A stretch of DNA of 64,000 nt from Halobacillus kuroshimensis DSM 18393 (GTDB taxonomy: Bacteria > Bacillota > Bacilli > Bacillales > Halobacillaceae), in assembly GCF_000425705.1 (NCBI RefSeq), contig NZ_AUDY01000009.1:62001-126000 (forward strand), in the 5' to 3' direction. Both the position numbers and the translations under genes were made by a program. This document shows, piece after piece, positions 9,267 to 23,153 of the stretch (position 1 is its first letter; every line of letters starts with the position of its first letter). The notes below the pieces were generated by a model that was not told the origin of the DNA, did no database searches, and was given only the letters and a program-made list of their open reading frames with translations.

Positions 9267-9635
9267 ATGCAAGGATATCATCAGATGATTACCCGTCAGC
9301 GAAAATGGATGTTCTACCTTCTGGCATTATTTGTACTTGGTTGGGGGATTACCCCTTGGCAGCCAATTTTCCTTGGACTTCTGCTTGGAAGTGCATTGAG
9401 CTACTACAACCTCTGGCTCATGCAGAGAAAGATCCGCAAATTAGGAGAAGCTTCCTCAGACAACCGCTCCGTAAGAGGGATTGGCACATTTACGCGACTG
9501 GCTTCCGGCGCTTTAGCTGCAGTCATCGCCCTTCAATATGAAGAATATTTCCATTTAATTTCTGTAGTTCTGGGCTTAATGACAGCCTACATTGTCATTT
9601 TGATAGATTATCTGTTCAATAAATCAACAGTATAG
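9267..9635 (+). CDS. atpI: ATP synthase subunit I
   Basis: This 122-residue protein of the ATP-synt_I family has four predicted transmembrane helices (roughly 13-32, 35-50, 74-92 and 96-115). AtpI is thought to help assemble the c-ring. It is directly downstream of atpZ and upstream of atpB, as expected. Confidence 0.88.
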   Translation: MQGYHQMITRQRKWMFYLLALFVLGWGITPWQPIFLGLLLGSALSYYNLWLMQRKIRKLGEASSDNRSVRGIGTFTRLASGALAAVIALQYEEYFHLISVVLGLMTAYIVILIDYLFNKSTV

Positions 9636-10382
<747 letters not shown>

Positions 10383-10397
10383 TATAAAGCATCATAA

Positions 10398-10646
<249 letters not shown>

Positions 10647-10669
10647 TCAGGACGAGTATATACGCTTTT

Positions 10670-10708
10670 GGCGAAGTTCAACTCAATCGATCTTCGCCTT
10701 TCCTTTAT
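10670..10708 (+). promoter_or_regulatory. Intercistronic hairpin between atpE and atpF
   Basis: GGCGAAG (10670-10676) pairs with CTTCGCC (10692-10698), followed by TTTCCTTT. It lies inside a 220-base gap between atpE and atpF. It may partly terminate or protect the upstream message, giving more of subunit c than of the others. The role is inference. Confidence 0.5.
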
Positions 10709-10866
10709 ACTTTATGAAAACTTTATACCCGCAAGTCACAGGAGGAAAACTTCGACGGAAGCTGTACAGCCAGCGGAAGCCGGGTTTTTCGCTTGTCTAG
10801 CCTCAGCCATACTGGATGGGGACAGGCAGCTTTCGTGATGATTTGGTGTGGAGAGGAGTGAAAACT

Positions 10867-11391
10867 GTGCAAGGATTCGCAGCTAATCTGGTCCTCGGTG
10901 CTGAGGGAGGACTGTTAATCGGTGATATGATCGTTCAGCTTGTTTTCTTCCTTGGTCTTCTTGCCCTGTTAGGGAAGTTTGCTTGGGGACCATTGATGAA
11001 AATGATGAAAGATCGTGAAGATTATGTAGCCAATGAAATAAATACGGCTGAGAAAAGCCGTGAAGAAGCTCACCGTATGCAGCGTGAAGCTTCAGATGAA
11101 CTGAAGGCCACTCGTCAGGATGCACAGAAGATTATCGAAGATGCTCGCAAGACGGCGGGAGAGCAGGAACGTGATATTCTCGATTCTGCCCGTGCGGAAG
11201 CTGAGCGCCTGAAGGAATCAGCGCGTCAGGAAATCGAGCAGGAGAAAGAAAAAGCCGTTCAGGCTCTTAAAGATCAGGTGGCAGGCATGTCTGTCATGAT
11301 CGCTTCCAAAGTGATTGAAAAAGAACTTTCTGAAAAAGATCAGGAAGCTTTGATCAACCAGTATATCGATGAGGCAGGCGAGAAGCGATGA
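10867..11391 (+). CDS. atpF: F0F1 ATP synthase subunit b
   Basis: This is the peripheral stalk subunit, 174 residues: one N-terminal membrane helix (about 17-38) followed by a long charged coiled coil rich in Glu, Lys, Arg and Ala. GTG at 10867 is chosen because GAGAGGAGTG lies just upstream and the length then matches Bacillus AtpF. It overlaps atpH by four bases (ATGA), indicating translational coupling. Confidence 0.93.
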   Translation: MQGFAANLVLGAEGGLLIGDMIVQLVFFLGLLALLGKFAWGPLMKMMKDREDYVANEINTAEKSREEAHRMQREASDELKATRQDAQKIIEDARKTAGEQERDILDSARAEAERLKESARQEIEQEKEKAVQALKDQVAGMSVMIASKVIEKELSEKDQEALINQYIDEAGEKR

Positions 11392-11936
11392 GTCAGTCGA
11401 TCATTGCCCACCGTTATGCCGATGCTCTTTTTCAGCTGGGACAGGAAAGATCCAAGCTGGAGAAGTTTGAAACAGAACTGCAGACGCTGAAAGAAGTATT
11501 CCGAAGCAGTGAAGAGATCATCTCTTTTCTTAAGCACCCTCGTTTCTCCATCGATCAAAAGAAGACAATGATCGCCGAGTCTTTTCAGTCCTTCTCTGAA
11601 GAGATCGTGAACTTATTGAAACTTTTGGTGGAGAGACACCGTGAGGATATTATTCTGGATATGATCCAGGATTACATTCGGATGATGAATGATGCCAAAG
11701 GAATTGCAGATGCGGATGTCTACTCTGTCCGTCAGCTTTCCGAAGCTGAAAAACAGCGTATATCCGAATCTTTTGCACCGAAAGTCGGGAAGCAATCCTT
11801 GAACCTGACAAATATCGTAGACCCCTCCATTATCGGCGGCATCCGCCTGCGTGTAGGGAATCGCATTTTTGATGGTTCTGTCAGTGGAAAACTGCGCCGT
11901 ATAGAACGGAAGCTTCTTTCCACGAACAATAGATGA
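11388..11936 (+). CDS. atpH: F0F1 ATP synthase subunit delta
   Basis: This 182-residue subunit (OSCP homologue) joins the top of the alpha/beta ring to subunit b. The N-terminal helical domain starts IIAHRYADALFQLG, and the C-terminal segment IIGGIRLRVGNRIFDGSVSGKL is the conserved family signature. It is translationally coupled to atpF and 15 bases from atpA. Confidence 0.95.
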   Translation: MSQSIIAHRYADALFQLGQERSKLEKFETELQTLKEVFRSSEEIISFLKHPRFSIDQKKTMIAESFQSFSEEIVNLLKLLVERHREDIILDMIQDYIRMMNDAKGIADADVYSVRQLSEAEKQRISESFAPKVGKQSLNLTNIVDPSIIGGIRLRVGNRIFDGSVSGKLRRIERKLLSTNNR

Positions 11937-11945
11937 TAGGGGTGA

Positions 11946-13460
<1,515 letters not shown>

Positions 13461-13487
13461 ATGAATCATAGCAGGAAAGGGTGGTGA

Positions 13488-15810
<2,323 letters not shown>

Positions 15811-15825
15811 ACAACTCTGAAGGTT

Positions 15826-15852
15826 AAGGTGCTCCCCATGGAGCATCTTACA
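15826..15852 (+). promoter_or_regulatory. Intercistronic hairpin between atpD and atpC
   Basis: GGTGCTCC (15828-15835) pairs with GGAGCATC (15840-15847) across a four-base loop in the 74-base atpD-atpC gap. There is no long T-run directly after it, so an RNA stability or partial-termination role is more likely than full termination. Confidence 0.45.
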
Positions 15853-15863
15853 CCTTTTCATGA

Positions 15864-16288
<425 letters not shown>

Positions 16289-16289
<1 letters not shown>

Positions 16290-16318
16290 CTGCTTTCATT
16301 ATGAGAGCAGTTTTTTTG
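16289..16318 (+). terminator. Terminator of the atp operon
   Basis: AACTGCT and a second inner stem (TCAT/ATGA) pair with AGCAGTT, followed by seven T. It directly abuts the atpC stop codon. Confidence 0.92.
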
Positions 16319-16374
16319 TGAAAAGCTTAAGACAGTCAGATGGGTTGTCATTTCCCTGTAACTATGATGGAATA

Positions 16375-16400
16375 TAGGGGATATTTTCGATATTCCCCGG
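16375..16400. promoter_or_regulatory. Palindrome upstream of ywzB
   Basis: GGGGATAT and ATATTCCCC (16377-16398) form a hairpin in the gap between the atp terminator and ywzB. The role is unknown; there is no T-run close by. Confidence 0.35.
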
Positions 16401-16478
16401 GAAATACGATGGCTGCGGCTTTTTTGTCGTTATGTCCGTATGATTTAAGGACTGGTAGATGAAGGAGGGTGAATAGAC

Positions 16479-16712
16479 ATGGAACAATATTTTGCCGAAG
16501 AAGCACTGATGAGCATGACCTCCCATTTGATATTCATCATTATTACATGGCGAGCCCTGCAGTCAGTTAACTTTGATGCGTTCTTCCGAAAAAACCGCGT
16601 CTTTGAAGCAAGAGCTCTCCTTATTATAATCACGATTGCCCTTGGAACGACTGTCAGTAATTTTTTCCTCGACTTTCTGTCGTGGTCAAACAGTCTTGTG
16701 TACTTGTTTTAA
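16479..16712 (+). CDS. ywzB: DUF1146 family membrane protein (YwzB)
   Basis: This 77-residue protein has two transmembrane helices (about 13-30 and 47-65) and the family-typical TWRALQSVNFDAFFRK loop. It is found after the atp operon in many Bacillaceae; the function is unknown. ATG 16479 follows GAAGGAGGGTG. Confidence 0.85.
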   Translation: MEQYFAEEALMSMTSHLIFIIITWRALQSVNFDAFFRKNRVFEARALLIIITIALGTTVSNFFLDFLSWSNSLVYLF

Positions 16713-16799
16713 TGTCTAATGCTGTTAGGAATTGTATCGTATGATTGTGCCTGTCCCTGGTCAAACTGAAAGTAAGACGATGCTTGGGGAGGCATAAAC

Positions 16800-17510
16800 A
16801 TGTGGAAGAATATTTTGGCCGGTGTGCTGGCAGCTGCCATTGTAGGAACAGGTGCTTATCCACAGGAAATGACACAGGAGCAGGAACCGCTGATAATGTT
16901 TGCGTCATTTGCTGAGGATAAGCAGCTCAACGTAGAAGAATGGACCATGATGATGAAACGGAAGGTTCCCGCAGAACAATCCGGAGAAATCATGGAAAGG
17001 ATTTTAGAGCAGGGGCAGCATCAGGAGGTTTCCCATGAGGAAACGGCACAGGCGGAAAAATGGATTGTCACAAACCGTCACAAAAATAAAAAGATCGTCG
17101 AAACATATAGTATGATTTCTCCCAGAAATATGAAGAACAAGGCAGAATTGGTTTATTCTATTCAGGGAGAGGGAACATCCTCTCTGACACAGGACTTGTT
17201 CCTTAGTGTGGAAGATGTAAAAAGTCGATATTTCTCTAAATCTGCTACAATTTTCTCTTGTCTAAAGGCCGTAAGCAATGGTATTATAGACGATGTTTTA
17301 GTGTATAAAAAATTCAAAGAAACTTTAGACGTAGCAACAATAGATGAAATCGACGAGAATGGCTGGACGAGCAGATCCGGCTGGACAGACAAATGGGCTC
17401 AGTCAATACCCTCAGGTAAACAATCAATGAATGTTCAATTCGCTACAAGAACTTTGGGCGGGGAGACAAACATCACTATTGGCACACCCATTATTACTGC
17501 TGAATATTAA
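16800..17510 (+). CDS. ywmB: YwmB family secreted protein
   Basis: This 236-residue protein has an N-terminal signal-type helix (residues 1-20) and a mixed alpha/beta body. Its length and position before murA match B. subtilis YwmB, often described as having a TATA-box-binding-protein-like fold. It was recognised by position and general features rather than a catalytic motif, and no function is known. It is probably co-transcribed with murA, 34 bases downstream. Confidence 0.78.
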   Translation: MWKNILAGVLAAAIVGTGAYPQEMTQEQEPLIMFASFAEDKQLNVEEWTMMMKRKVPAEQSGEIMERILEQGQHQEVSHEETAQAEKWIVTNRHKNKKIVETYSMISPRNMKNKAELVYSIQGEGTSSLTQDLFLSVEDVKSRYFSKSATIFSCLKAVSNGIIDDVLVYKKFKETLDVATIDEIDENGWTSRSGWTDKWAQSIPSGKQSMNVQFATRTLGGETNITIGTPIITAEY

Positions 17511-17544
17511 TAATAGTGAATATGGACGCGGAGGAGAATGAACC

Positions 17545-18855
17545 TTGGAAAAAATCATCGTCCGTGGTGGGAGGCAGCTGAATGGTACCGTCAAAGCTGA
17601 AGGTGCTAAGAATGCCGTACTGCCTGTCATCGCAGCAAGTATTATCGCAAGTGAAGGAAAGAGCGTACTACACGAAGTACCTACTCTAGCTGATGTATAT
17701 ACGATCAACGAAGTGATTCGACATATGAACGCAGATGTCAATATGGTGGGCAACACTGTCACGGTAGACGCCTCAGGTGAGCTGCTGACAGAAGCTCCAA
17801 TCGAATATGTAAGGAAAATGCGTGCTTCTGTTCTTGTACTGGGACCACTTTTGGCCCGCTATGGCCATGCTAAGGTAGCCATGCCTGGCGGCTGTGCTAT
17901 CGGATCACGCCCTATCGACCAGCACCTGAAAGGCTTTGAAGCCATGGGAGCTGATGTTACTGTAGGAAACGGGTATGTCGAAGCGGAAGTAAAAGGCCGT
18001 CTCAAAGGTGCAAAAATCTATTTTGATGTTCCAAGTGTAGGGGCGACAGAAAACGTCATGATGGCGGCAGCTCTTGCAGAAGGAACGACTACTTTGGAAA
18101 ACTGTGCCAAAGAACCTGAAATCGTTGACCTTGCCAACTACTTGAACAAAATGGGCGCCCACATTGTAGGCGCAGGTACGGAAACCATCCGTATCGAAGG
18201 TGTGGAAAAGCTTTACGGAGCCGAACACACCATTATTCCGGACCGTATCGAAGCAGGAACCTTTATGGTAGCTGCAGCTATTACCGGCGGAAACGTTCTT
18301 GTACAAGGTGCTATGCATGAACACCTGAGATCCCTTGTCGCTAAGATGGAGGAAATGGGTGTAATCATCGAAGAAGAGGATGAAGGTCTGCGTGTTATCG
18401 GCCCTGATATTTTGAAAGCGACGGATATCAAGACGATGCCGCACCCTGGATTCCCGACAGATATGCAGTCTCAAATGATGGCTTTAATGCTGAATGCTAC
18501 TGGCACGAGTGTCATTACAGAAACTGTTTTTGAGAACCGTTTTATGCACGTGGAGGAATTCCGCCGCATGAACGCAAGTATCAAAATCGAAGGACGCAGT
18601 GTAATCATTGAAGGACCATCCTCACTGCAGGGCGCAGAAGTAGCTGCGACAGACCTGCGTGCAGGTGCAGCCTTGATTCTTGCGGGTCTTGTTTCTGAAG
18701 GATACACAAGAGTGACAGAGCTTAAGCACCTGGACCGTGGATATGTAGACTTCGCAGAAAAATTAGCTCAACTCGGCGCTGACATCGAACGAGTGAAAGA
18801 AGAAGATGCCTACAGCGAAGAGCACGAACCAAGTGAATCTGTATCGACCTTATAA
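17545..18855 (+). CDS. murA: UDP-N-acetylglucosamine 1-carboxyvinyltransferase
   Basis: This enzyme transfers enolpyruvate from PEP to UDP-GlcNAc, the first committed step of peptidoglycan synthesis and the fosfomycin target. The 436-residue protein has [12 protein letters not shown] at the N-terminus and the active-site Cys117 in [18 protein letters not shown]. It starts with TTG 17545 after GGAGGAGAATG. The position upstream of spoIID matches murAA of B. subtilis. Confidence 0.97.
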   Translation: MEKIIVRGGRQLNGTVKAEGAKNAVLPVIAASIIASEGKSVLHEVPTLADVYTINEVIRHMNADVNMVGNTVTVDASGELLTEAPIEYVRKMRASVLVLGPLLARYGHAKVAMPGGCAIGSRPIDQHLKGFEAMGADVTVGNGYVEAEVKGRLKGAKIYFDVPSVGATENVMMAAALAEGTTTLENCAKEPEIVDLANYLNKMGAHIVGAGTETIRIEGVEKLYGAEHTIIPDRIEAGTFMVAAAITGGNVLVQGAMHEHLRSLVAKMEEMGVIIEEEDEGLRVIGPDILKATDIKTMPHPGFPTDMQSQMMALMLNATGTSVITETVFENRFMHVEEFRRMNASIKIEGRSVIIEGPSSLQGAEVAATDLRAGAALILAGLVSEGYTRVTELKHLDRGYVDFAEKLAQLGADIERVKEEDAYSEEHEPSESVSTL

Positions 18856-18869
18856 TATACATTTTTACA

Positions 18870-18911
18870 GCCTGCCTGTTTCAATATATTTGAAATAGGC
18901 AGGCATTTTTT
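18870..18911 (+). terminator. Terminator after murA
   Basis: GCCTGCCT (18870-18877) pairs with AGGCAGGC (18897-18904) with an inner TTTCAA/TTGAAA stem, followed by six T. Confidence 0.9.
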
Positions 18912-18984
18912 GTTCTATCATCTTCCATTTCTGGATACATTTTTAGTAGAGGATTTTACTATGTATACAGCCAGGAGGGTGCGG

Positions 18985-19995
18985 ATGAAAAAAAACAATC
19001 GAACAGGTCTGATGGTTGTTCTCGGCTTAATGATCACCATACTTGTCCTACCGACTTTAATCGTTATCCCCTTCACGAGTCCTGCCGATACATCAGAGGT
19101 GGAAGAAGCAGAACCGCAGGAGAAACAGGGAGAGGAGGAGTCCCCATTCCTTGTGAAGGTTCTGCGTTCTCAGACAGACCAGGTGGAAGAAGTCCCTTTG
19201 GAGACATATGTAGCGAGGGTGGTGGCTTCAGAAATGCCGGTCAACTTTGAATTGGAAGCCTTAAAGGCTCAAGCACTGGCAGCAAGGACGTACATCACCC
19301 GCCATATGATTGAAGGAGCTCAGGTGTCAGAAGCAGCCGATGTGTCAGACACGGTTACCCATCAGGTGTATAAAAATGAGGATGAGCTCAGAGGCCAGTG
19401 GCAGGATGCGTTTAACAGCAACATGGAAAAGATTGAACAGGCGGTAAAAGCCACTCAGGGAGAAATCATCACCTATGATCACAAACCGATTACGGCTTCT
19501 TTTTTTTCCACGAGTAATGGCTACACGGAAAACGCAGGGGATTACTGGGAGCACGACATCCCATACCTGCAGAGCGTAGAAAGTCCGTGGGATGAAGATT
19601 CTCCGAAATTCGCTGATCAGAAAATTGTTTCCACAGCGGAATTAGAGCAGACGCTCGGCATAGCCATGAATGGATCGATTCAGACGTCCACGATGACCAA
19701 AACAGAAGGCAATCGGGTGGATGAAGTTCATTTCGGCAGCCAGACTTTCTCAGGAAGGGAAATCCGGGAGAAATTCGGTTTGTCCTCGAGTGATTTCACA
19801 ATTGAACAAAAAGGTGATCATGTCATTTTTACAACCAAAGGGTACGGTCACGGTGTGGGGATGAGTCAGTACGGAGCCAACGGTATGGCGAAAACAGGGA
19901 AGAATTATAAAGACATCATCCACCATTATTATCAGGACACTGAAATCAGCCCCTTAAGCACCCAGACAGCCCTCCTCAGCTCAGCAGCTGAATAA
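18985..19995 (+). CDS. spoIID: Stage II sporulation protein D
   Basis: SpoIID is a peptidoglycan lytic transglycosylase acting with SpoIIP and SpoIIM during forespore engulfment. The 336-residue protein has one N-terminal membrane anchor (about 7-30) and the lytic domain. Key motifs are VVASEMPVNFELEALKAQALAART (containing the catalytic Glu), SFFSTSNGYTENA and GYGHGVGMSQYGANGMA. ATG 18985 follows CCAGGAGGGTG; the in-frame TTG at 18910 lies in the murA terminator region and is rejected. Confidence 0.96.
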   Translation: MKKNNRTGLMVVLGLMITILVLPTLIVIPFTSPADTSEVEEAEPQEKQGEEESPFLVKVLRSQTDQVEEVPLETYVARVVASEMPVNFELEALKAQALAARTYITRHMIEGAQVSEAADVSDTVTHQVYKNEDELRGQWQDAFNSNMEKIEQAVKATQGEIITYDHKPITASFFSTSNGYTENAGDYWEHDIPYLQSVESPWDEDSPKFADQKIVSTAELEQTLGIAMNGSIQTSTMTKTEGNRVDEVHFGSQTFSGREIREKFGLSSSDFTIEQKGDHVIFTTKGYGHGVGMSQYGANGMAKTGKNYKDIIHHYYQDTEISPLSTQTALLSSAAE

Positions 19996-20003
19996 GCACG
20001 AAG

Positions 20004-20031
20004 AAAAAGCCGGTTCCCCGGCTTTTTTTCT
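20004..20031 (+). terminator. Terminator after spoIID
   Basis: AAAAAGCCGG, a four-base loop and CCGGCTTTTTTT. Confidence 0.92.
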
Positions 20032-20134
20032 TTTTAAACTAAGGAATTATCTCCTTTTACCTCCTGGTTGAAGAAAAATGAAGTATAGGTCTCTTATTCA
20101 TTTTGTAATGATGATAGAAGTGGGTTTCGAAGTG

Positions 20135-20303
20135 ATTTCGAGAACTTTATATGGCAAGGGGGCGTAGGGGGAGGGGGAGACTCCTGTGGGAGCAGCGTTC
20201 AAGGTGAGATCCCACAGGACGGAACGTCCGAGGAAGCTCACCGAACGCCCGCGGAAAGCGACCCCTCCCCAAACGCCCCTCATATACATCCCATTCTCGA
20301 AAT
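20135..20303. repeat. Long-hairpin intergenic repeat, family A, copy 1
   Basis: The core (about 20178-20258) reads GACTCCTGTGGGA..., GGTGAGATCCCACAGGA..., GAGGAAGCTCACCGAACG, CCCGCGGAAAGCGA. It matches the reverse complement of a second copy at 37.5-37.65 kb. The core is enclosed by paired arms, GGGGGCGTAGGGGGAGGGGG (20158-20177) with CCCCTCCCCAAACGCCCC (20262-20279), and outside these by ATTTCGAGAA (20135-20144) with TTCTCGAAAT (20294-20303). Similar elements are common in Bacillaceae intergenic regions; no function is known. This occupies most of the 19996-20432 gap. Confidence 0.8.
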
Positions 20304-20432
20304 CAGATATTCATGGATCGTCCTATACAGTAAATCATCACCATGGTGGTTTTGCCTTCATCTGTAAAATTTTTCATCACCGATGTATAGATTGGACAAG
20401 ATCTGTTCAGAATGGTTTTTGAGGTGATGAAC

Positions 20433-21320
20433 ATGAAAGATGAAGGTAAAAAAAGCGTGACTAAATTAAAGTTCAAACGCTTGATGCGCAAGAAGTGGTT
20501 GTATCCAGCTTTGTATTTGTCCGTAGCTGCTTTAGTCCTTGTAGGCGTATTCTGGTATCAACAGAGTGCCAATGACGTAGAAAACCAGATTGCTGACCAG
20601 CAGAAATCGCAGAGTCAGGATGAATTCCTTGTCAATGAAGATGGAGAGTCTGTACCCGTTATGGACCACCAGGAAAATCTGCAGATGCCTGTGGCTGACG
20701 AAAAGACAGCTTCCATCGTAACAAAATTCTACGACTACGAAGCTTCTGAGCAAGATCAAGAAAGTGCACTGGTCCTATACAACAATAAATACTACCAAAG
20801 TGAAGGCGTAGATATTACAAGAGAAGATGGAGAAGCCTTTGAAGTAACGGCTGCTCTATCAGGAACAGTGACCGAAGTGAAAGAAGATCCGCTGTACGGC
20901 AATGTTATTGAAGTTCAGCACGATGAGAATCTCTCTACCGTGTATGCTAGTTTAGAAAGTGTCGATGTACTGGCTGGATCTGATATCGCTCAAGGAGATG
21001 TCATTGGATCAGCAGGACGTAATTCCTTCGGACAGGCAAGCGGTGTGCATGTGCATTTCGAAGTCCGTAATGACGGTCAGCCAGTGAACCCGGAGGCATT
21101 CTTCGGTCAGCCGGTCAGCCAGATTGTGGAAAGTGCAGAAAAAGAGCCCGCTGAAGCTGAGCAGACAGAAGAAGGAACTCCTTCCGACACCCCTGAAGAA
21201 GAAAACGGGGAGCCATCGGATGAACAAATGAATAATGAGGAAGACCCGGCAGAAACAGAAGGCGGAGAACAAGCGCCTGATGAAGAAAGCGCATCTTCCA
21301 TCTCTACAACACAGGCATAG
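20433..21320 (+). CDS. spoIIQ: Stage II sporulation protein Q (M23-like, probably non-catalytic)
   Basis: SpoIIQ is the forespore-membrane half of the SpoIIQ-SpoIIIAH channel needed for engulfment and late forespore gene expression. The 295-residue protein has one membrane helix (about 24-42) and a LytM/M23 domain (about 115-225). HVHFE is intact, but the first metal site, HxxxD in active enzymes, reads SEGVD, so zinc binding is impaired, as in B. subtilis SpoIIQ. The last 60 residues are an acidic, Glu- and Pro-rich tail. ATG 20433 follows GAGGTGA. Confidence 0.93.
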   Translation: MKDEGKKSVTKLKFKRLMRKKWLYPALYLSVAALVLVGVFWYQQSANDVENQIADQQKSQSQDEFLVNEDGESVPVMDHQENLQMPVADEKTASIVTKFYDYEASEQDQESALVLYNNKYYQSEGVDITREDGEAFEVTAALSGTVTEVKEDPLYGNVIEVQHDENLSTVYASLESVDVLAGSDIAQGDVIGSAGRNSFGQASGVHVHFEVRNDGQPVNPEAFFGQPVSQIVESAEKEPAEAEQTEEGTPSDTPEEENGEPSDEQMNNEEDPAETEGGEQAPDEESASSISTTQA

Positions 21321-21323
21321 CAG

Positions 21324-21369
21324 ATAAGGCTGACAAGAACATTCTTGTCAGCCTTATTTTTTTATTTTT
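21324..21369 (+). terminator. Terminator after spoIIQ
   Basis: ATAAGGCTGACAAGAA pairs with TTCTTGTCAGCCTTAT across a short loop, followed by a long T-rich tract. Confidence 0.93.
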
Positions 21370-21581
21370 TCGGGCATAAAATTAAGAAATCCGAACATCA
21401 TGCGCATGCGAAGGCATATCGAGGCGGTTTTATTAATACAATGAGTTAACCGAGCACTCGGTAACATCCAGGGTGAAACACCATGAATAGACATCCAGAA
21501 GCAAGTGCCCCCTCATGTTATAACGGACGCTTTCCTAAACGCCCCATCTCCTTGGATAGTCAATCACAGGAGGCGAGTGGA

Positions 21582-21863
21582 GTGCATGATTACATCAAAG
21601 AGAGGACCATCAAGATTGGAGAGCACATTATTGAAACGAAAAAAACGGTGAGAGTGATCGCCAAAGAGTTTGGCGTTTCAAAAAGTACGGTTCATAAGGA
21701 TTTAACGGAGCGGCTCCCTGAGGTCAATCCGGAGCTGGCCAAGGAAGTCAAAAAAATCCTGGATCATCATAAGGAAATCAGACATCTCCGTGGCGGGGAA
21801 GCAACAAGGCGTAAGTATAAAACGCAGATCATTGAAGAGCAGCCGGTTCAGCCTCAATTGTGA
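21582..21863 (+). CDS. spoIIID: Sporulation transcription factor SpoIIID
   Basis: SpoIIID is the small DNA-binding regulator of sigma-E and sigma-K mother-cell genes. The 93-residue protein is nearly identical to the B. subtilis family in MHDYIKERTIKIGEHI and in the helix-turn-helix VIAKEFGVSKSTVHKDLTERL. GTG at 21582 is eight bases after CAGGAGG; the ATG at 21483 would add 33 residues not seen in the family. Confidence 0.96.
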   Translation: MHDYIKERTIKIGEHIIETKKTVRVIAKEFGVSKSTVHKDLTERLPEVNPELAKEVKKILDHHKEIRHLRGGEATRRKYKTQIIEEQPVQPQL

Positions 21864-22042
21864 GCAGTCCCTCCCATTGTCAAAATCCCTCGACACTTGG
21901 TAACTTTTTTCAACTCCCATGAGACGAATGTCGTAATTTTGTGATAGAATATAGAATTAGATGTGTGATCATTTCAACAAAATAGACTGACTCAAATAGG
22001 GAAAACATAAGTTATCGAGTATTTGTATGGCATTGCCTGACA

Positions 22043-22076
22043 GCATAACGGATAACGGCCATCCGTTATGTGTTTT
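22043..22076 (+). promoter_or_regulatory. Hairpin in the mbl leader
   Basis: CATAACGGA and TCCGTTATG (22043-22070) form a nine-base-pair stem 50 bases before mbl, followed by TGTTTTG. It could be a weak terminator for spoIIID read-through or an mbl leader structure. Confidence 0.45.
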
Positions 22077-22121
22077 GTGGTGAGGTAATGATGTTTTTAC
22101 AATAGGGAGGATCTACAGGAC

Positions 22122-23120
22122 ATGTTTGCGAGAGATATAGGTATAGACCTGGGTACAGCCAATGTACTTATCCACGTAAAAGGTAAAGGTATCGTTTTGA
22201 ATGAGCCATCGGTCGTTGCAATGGACCGGAATACAGGCAAGGTATTGGAAGTTGGAGAAGAAGCACGACGGATGGTCGGACGGACACCGGGGAACATTGA
22301 AGCGATCCGTCCTCTTAAAGATGGCGTGATTGCTGATTTCGATGTGACAGAAGCGATGCTGAAGCATTTTATACAAAAAACGAATGTGAAAGGTTTCCTT
22401 TCGAAGCCAAGGATGTTGATCTGCTGCCCGACGAACATTACGAAAGTGGAGCAGAAAGCCATCAAGGAAGCAGCGGAAAAATCCGGCGGAAAGAAAGTAT
22501 ATCTTGAGGAAGAGCCTAAAGTAGCGGCGATTGGTGCCGGCATGGATATCTTCCAGCCGAGCGGTAATATGGTCGTTGATATCGGTGGCGGTACAACGGA
22601 TGTTGCGGTGCTTTCCATGGGGGATATTGTAACGGCTTCCTCCATCAAGATGGCCGGTGATAAATTCGACCATGAAATCCTTCAGTATATTAAGAAGGAA
22701 TACAAACTGTTGATTGGTGAACGGACGGCTGAAGATATTAAAATCAGTGTAGCCACTGTGTTCCCGGGTTCCAGAAGCGAGGAAATCGAAATCCGCGGAC
22801 GCGATATGGTTTCCGGACTTCCAAGAACCATTACGGTCAATTCCGAAGAAATTGAAAAATCACTTCGTGAATCTGTCCAGATGATTGTTCAGGCTGCGAA
22901 GCAGGTGCTTGAACGCACACCACCTGAATTATCCGCAGACATTATTGACCGAGGGATCATCATGACCGGCGGCGGAGCCCTCCTTCATGGTATTGATCAG
23001 CTCCTTGCAGAAGAATTGAAGGTTCCTGTTCTTGTAGCCGAGTCCCCGATGGACTGTGTGGCTACAGGAACGGGAATTATGCTTGAAAATATAGACAAGC
23101 GTATCTCTACAAAGTTATAA
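22122..23120 (+). CDS. mbl: Rod shape-determining protein Mbl (MreB family)
   Basis: This is an actin-like ATPase that forms membrane-associated filaments guiding lateral wall synthesis. The 332-residue protein has the phosphate-1 loop GIDLGTANVL, the phosphate-2 loop VDIGGGTTDVAV and the adenosine motif TGGGALLHGIDQLL. The N-terminus MFARDIGIDLGTANVLIHVKG is the Mbl rather than MreB/MreBH form. The position between spoIIID and flhO is the same as in B. subtilis. Confidence 0.97.
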   Translation: MFARDIGIDLGTANVLIHVKGKGIVLNEPSVVAMDRNTGKVLEVGEEARRMVGRTPGNIEAIRPLKDGVIADFDVTEAMLKHFIQKTNVKGFLSKPRMLICCPTNITKVEQKAIKEAAEKSGGKKVYLEEEPKVAAIGAGMDIFQPSGNMVVDIGGGTTDVAVLSMGDIVTASSIKMAGDKFDHEILQYIKKEYKLLIGERTAEDIKISVATVFPGSRSEEIEIRGRDMVSGLPRTITVNSEEIEKSLRESVQMIVQAAKQVLERTPPELSADIIDRGIIMTGGGALLHGIDQLLAEELKVPVLVAESPMDCVATGTGIMLENIDKRISTKL

Positions 23121-23153
23121 AAGGCTGAGATATCCGGGAGGAGTGAACGGACG

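Noticed and set aside
18910-18984. Extra N-terminal extension of SpoIID from TTG 18910
   Set aside because: The TTG lies in the murA terminator; the ATG at 18985 has an ideal ribosome site and matches the family start.
20186-20422. Plus-strand 78-codon frame upstream of spoIIQ
   Set aside because: It lies mainly within the family A repeat and has no ribosome site.
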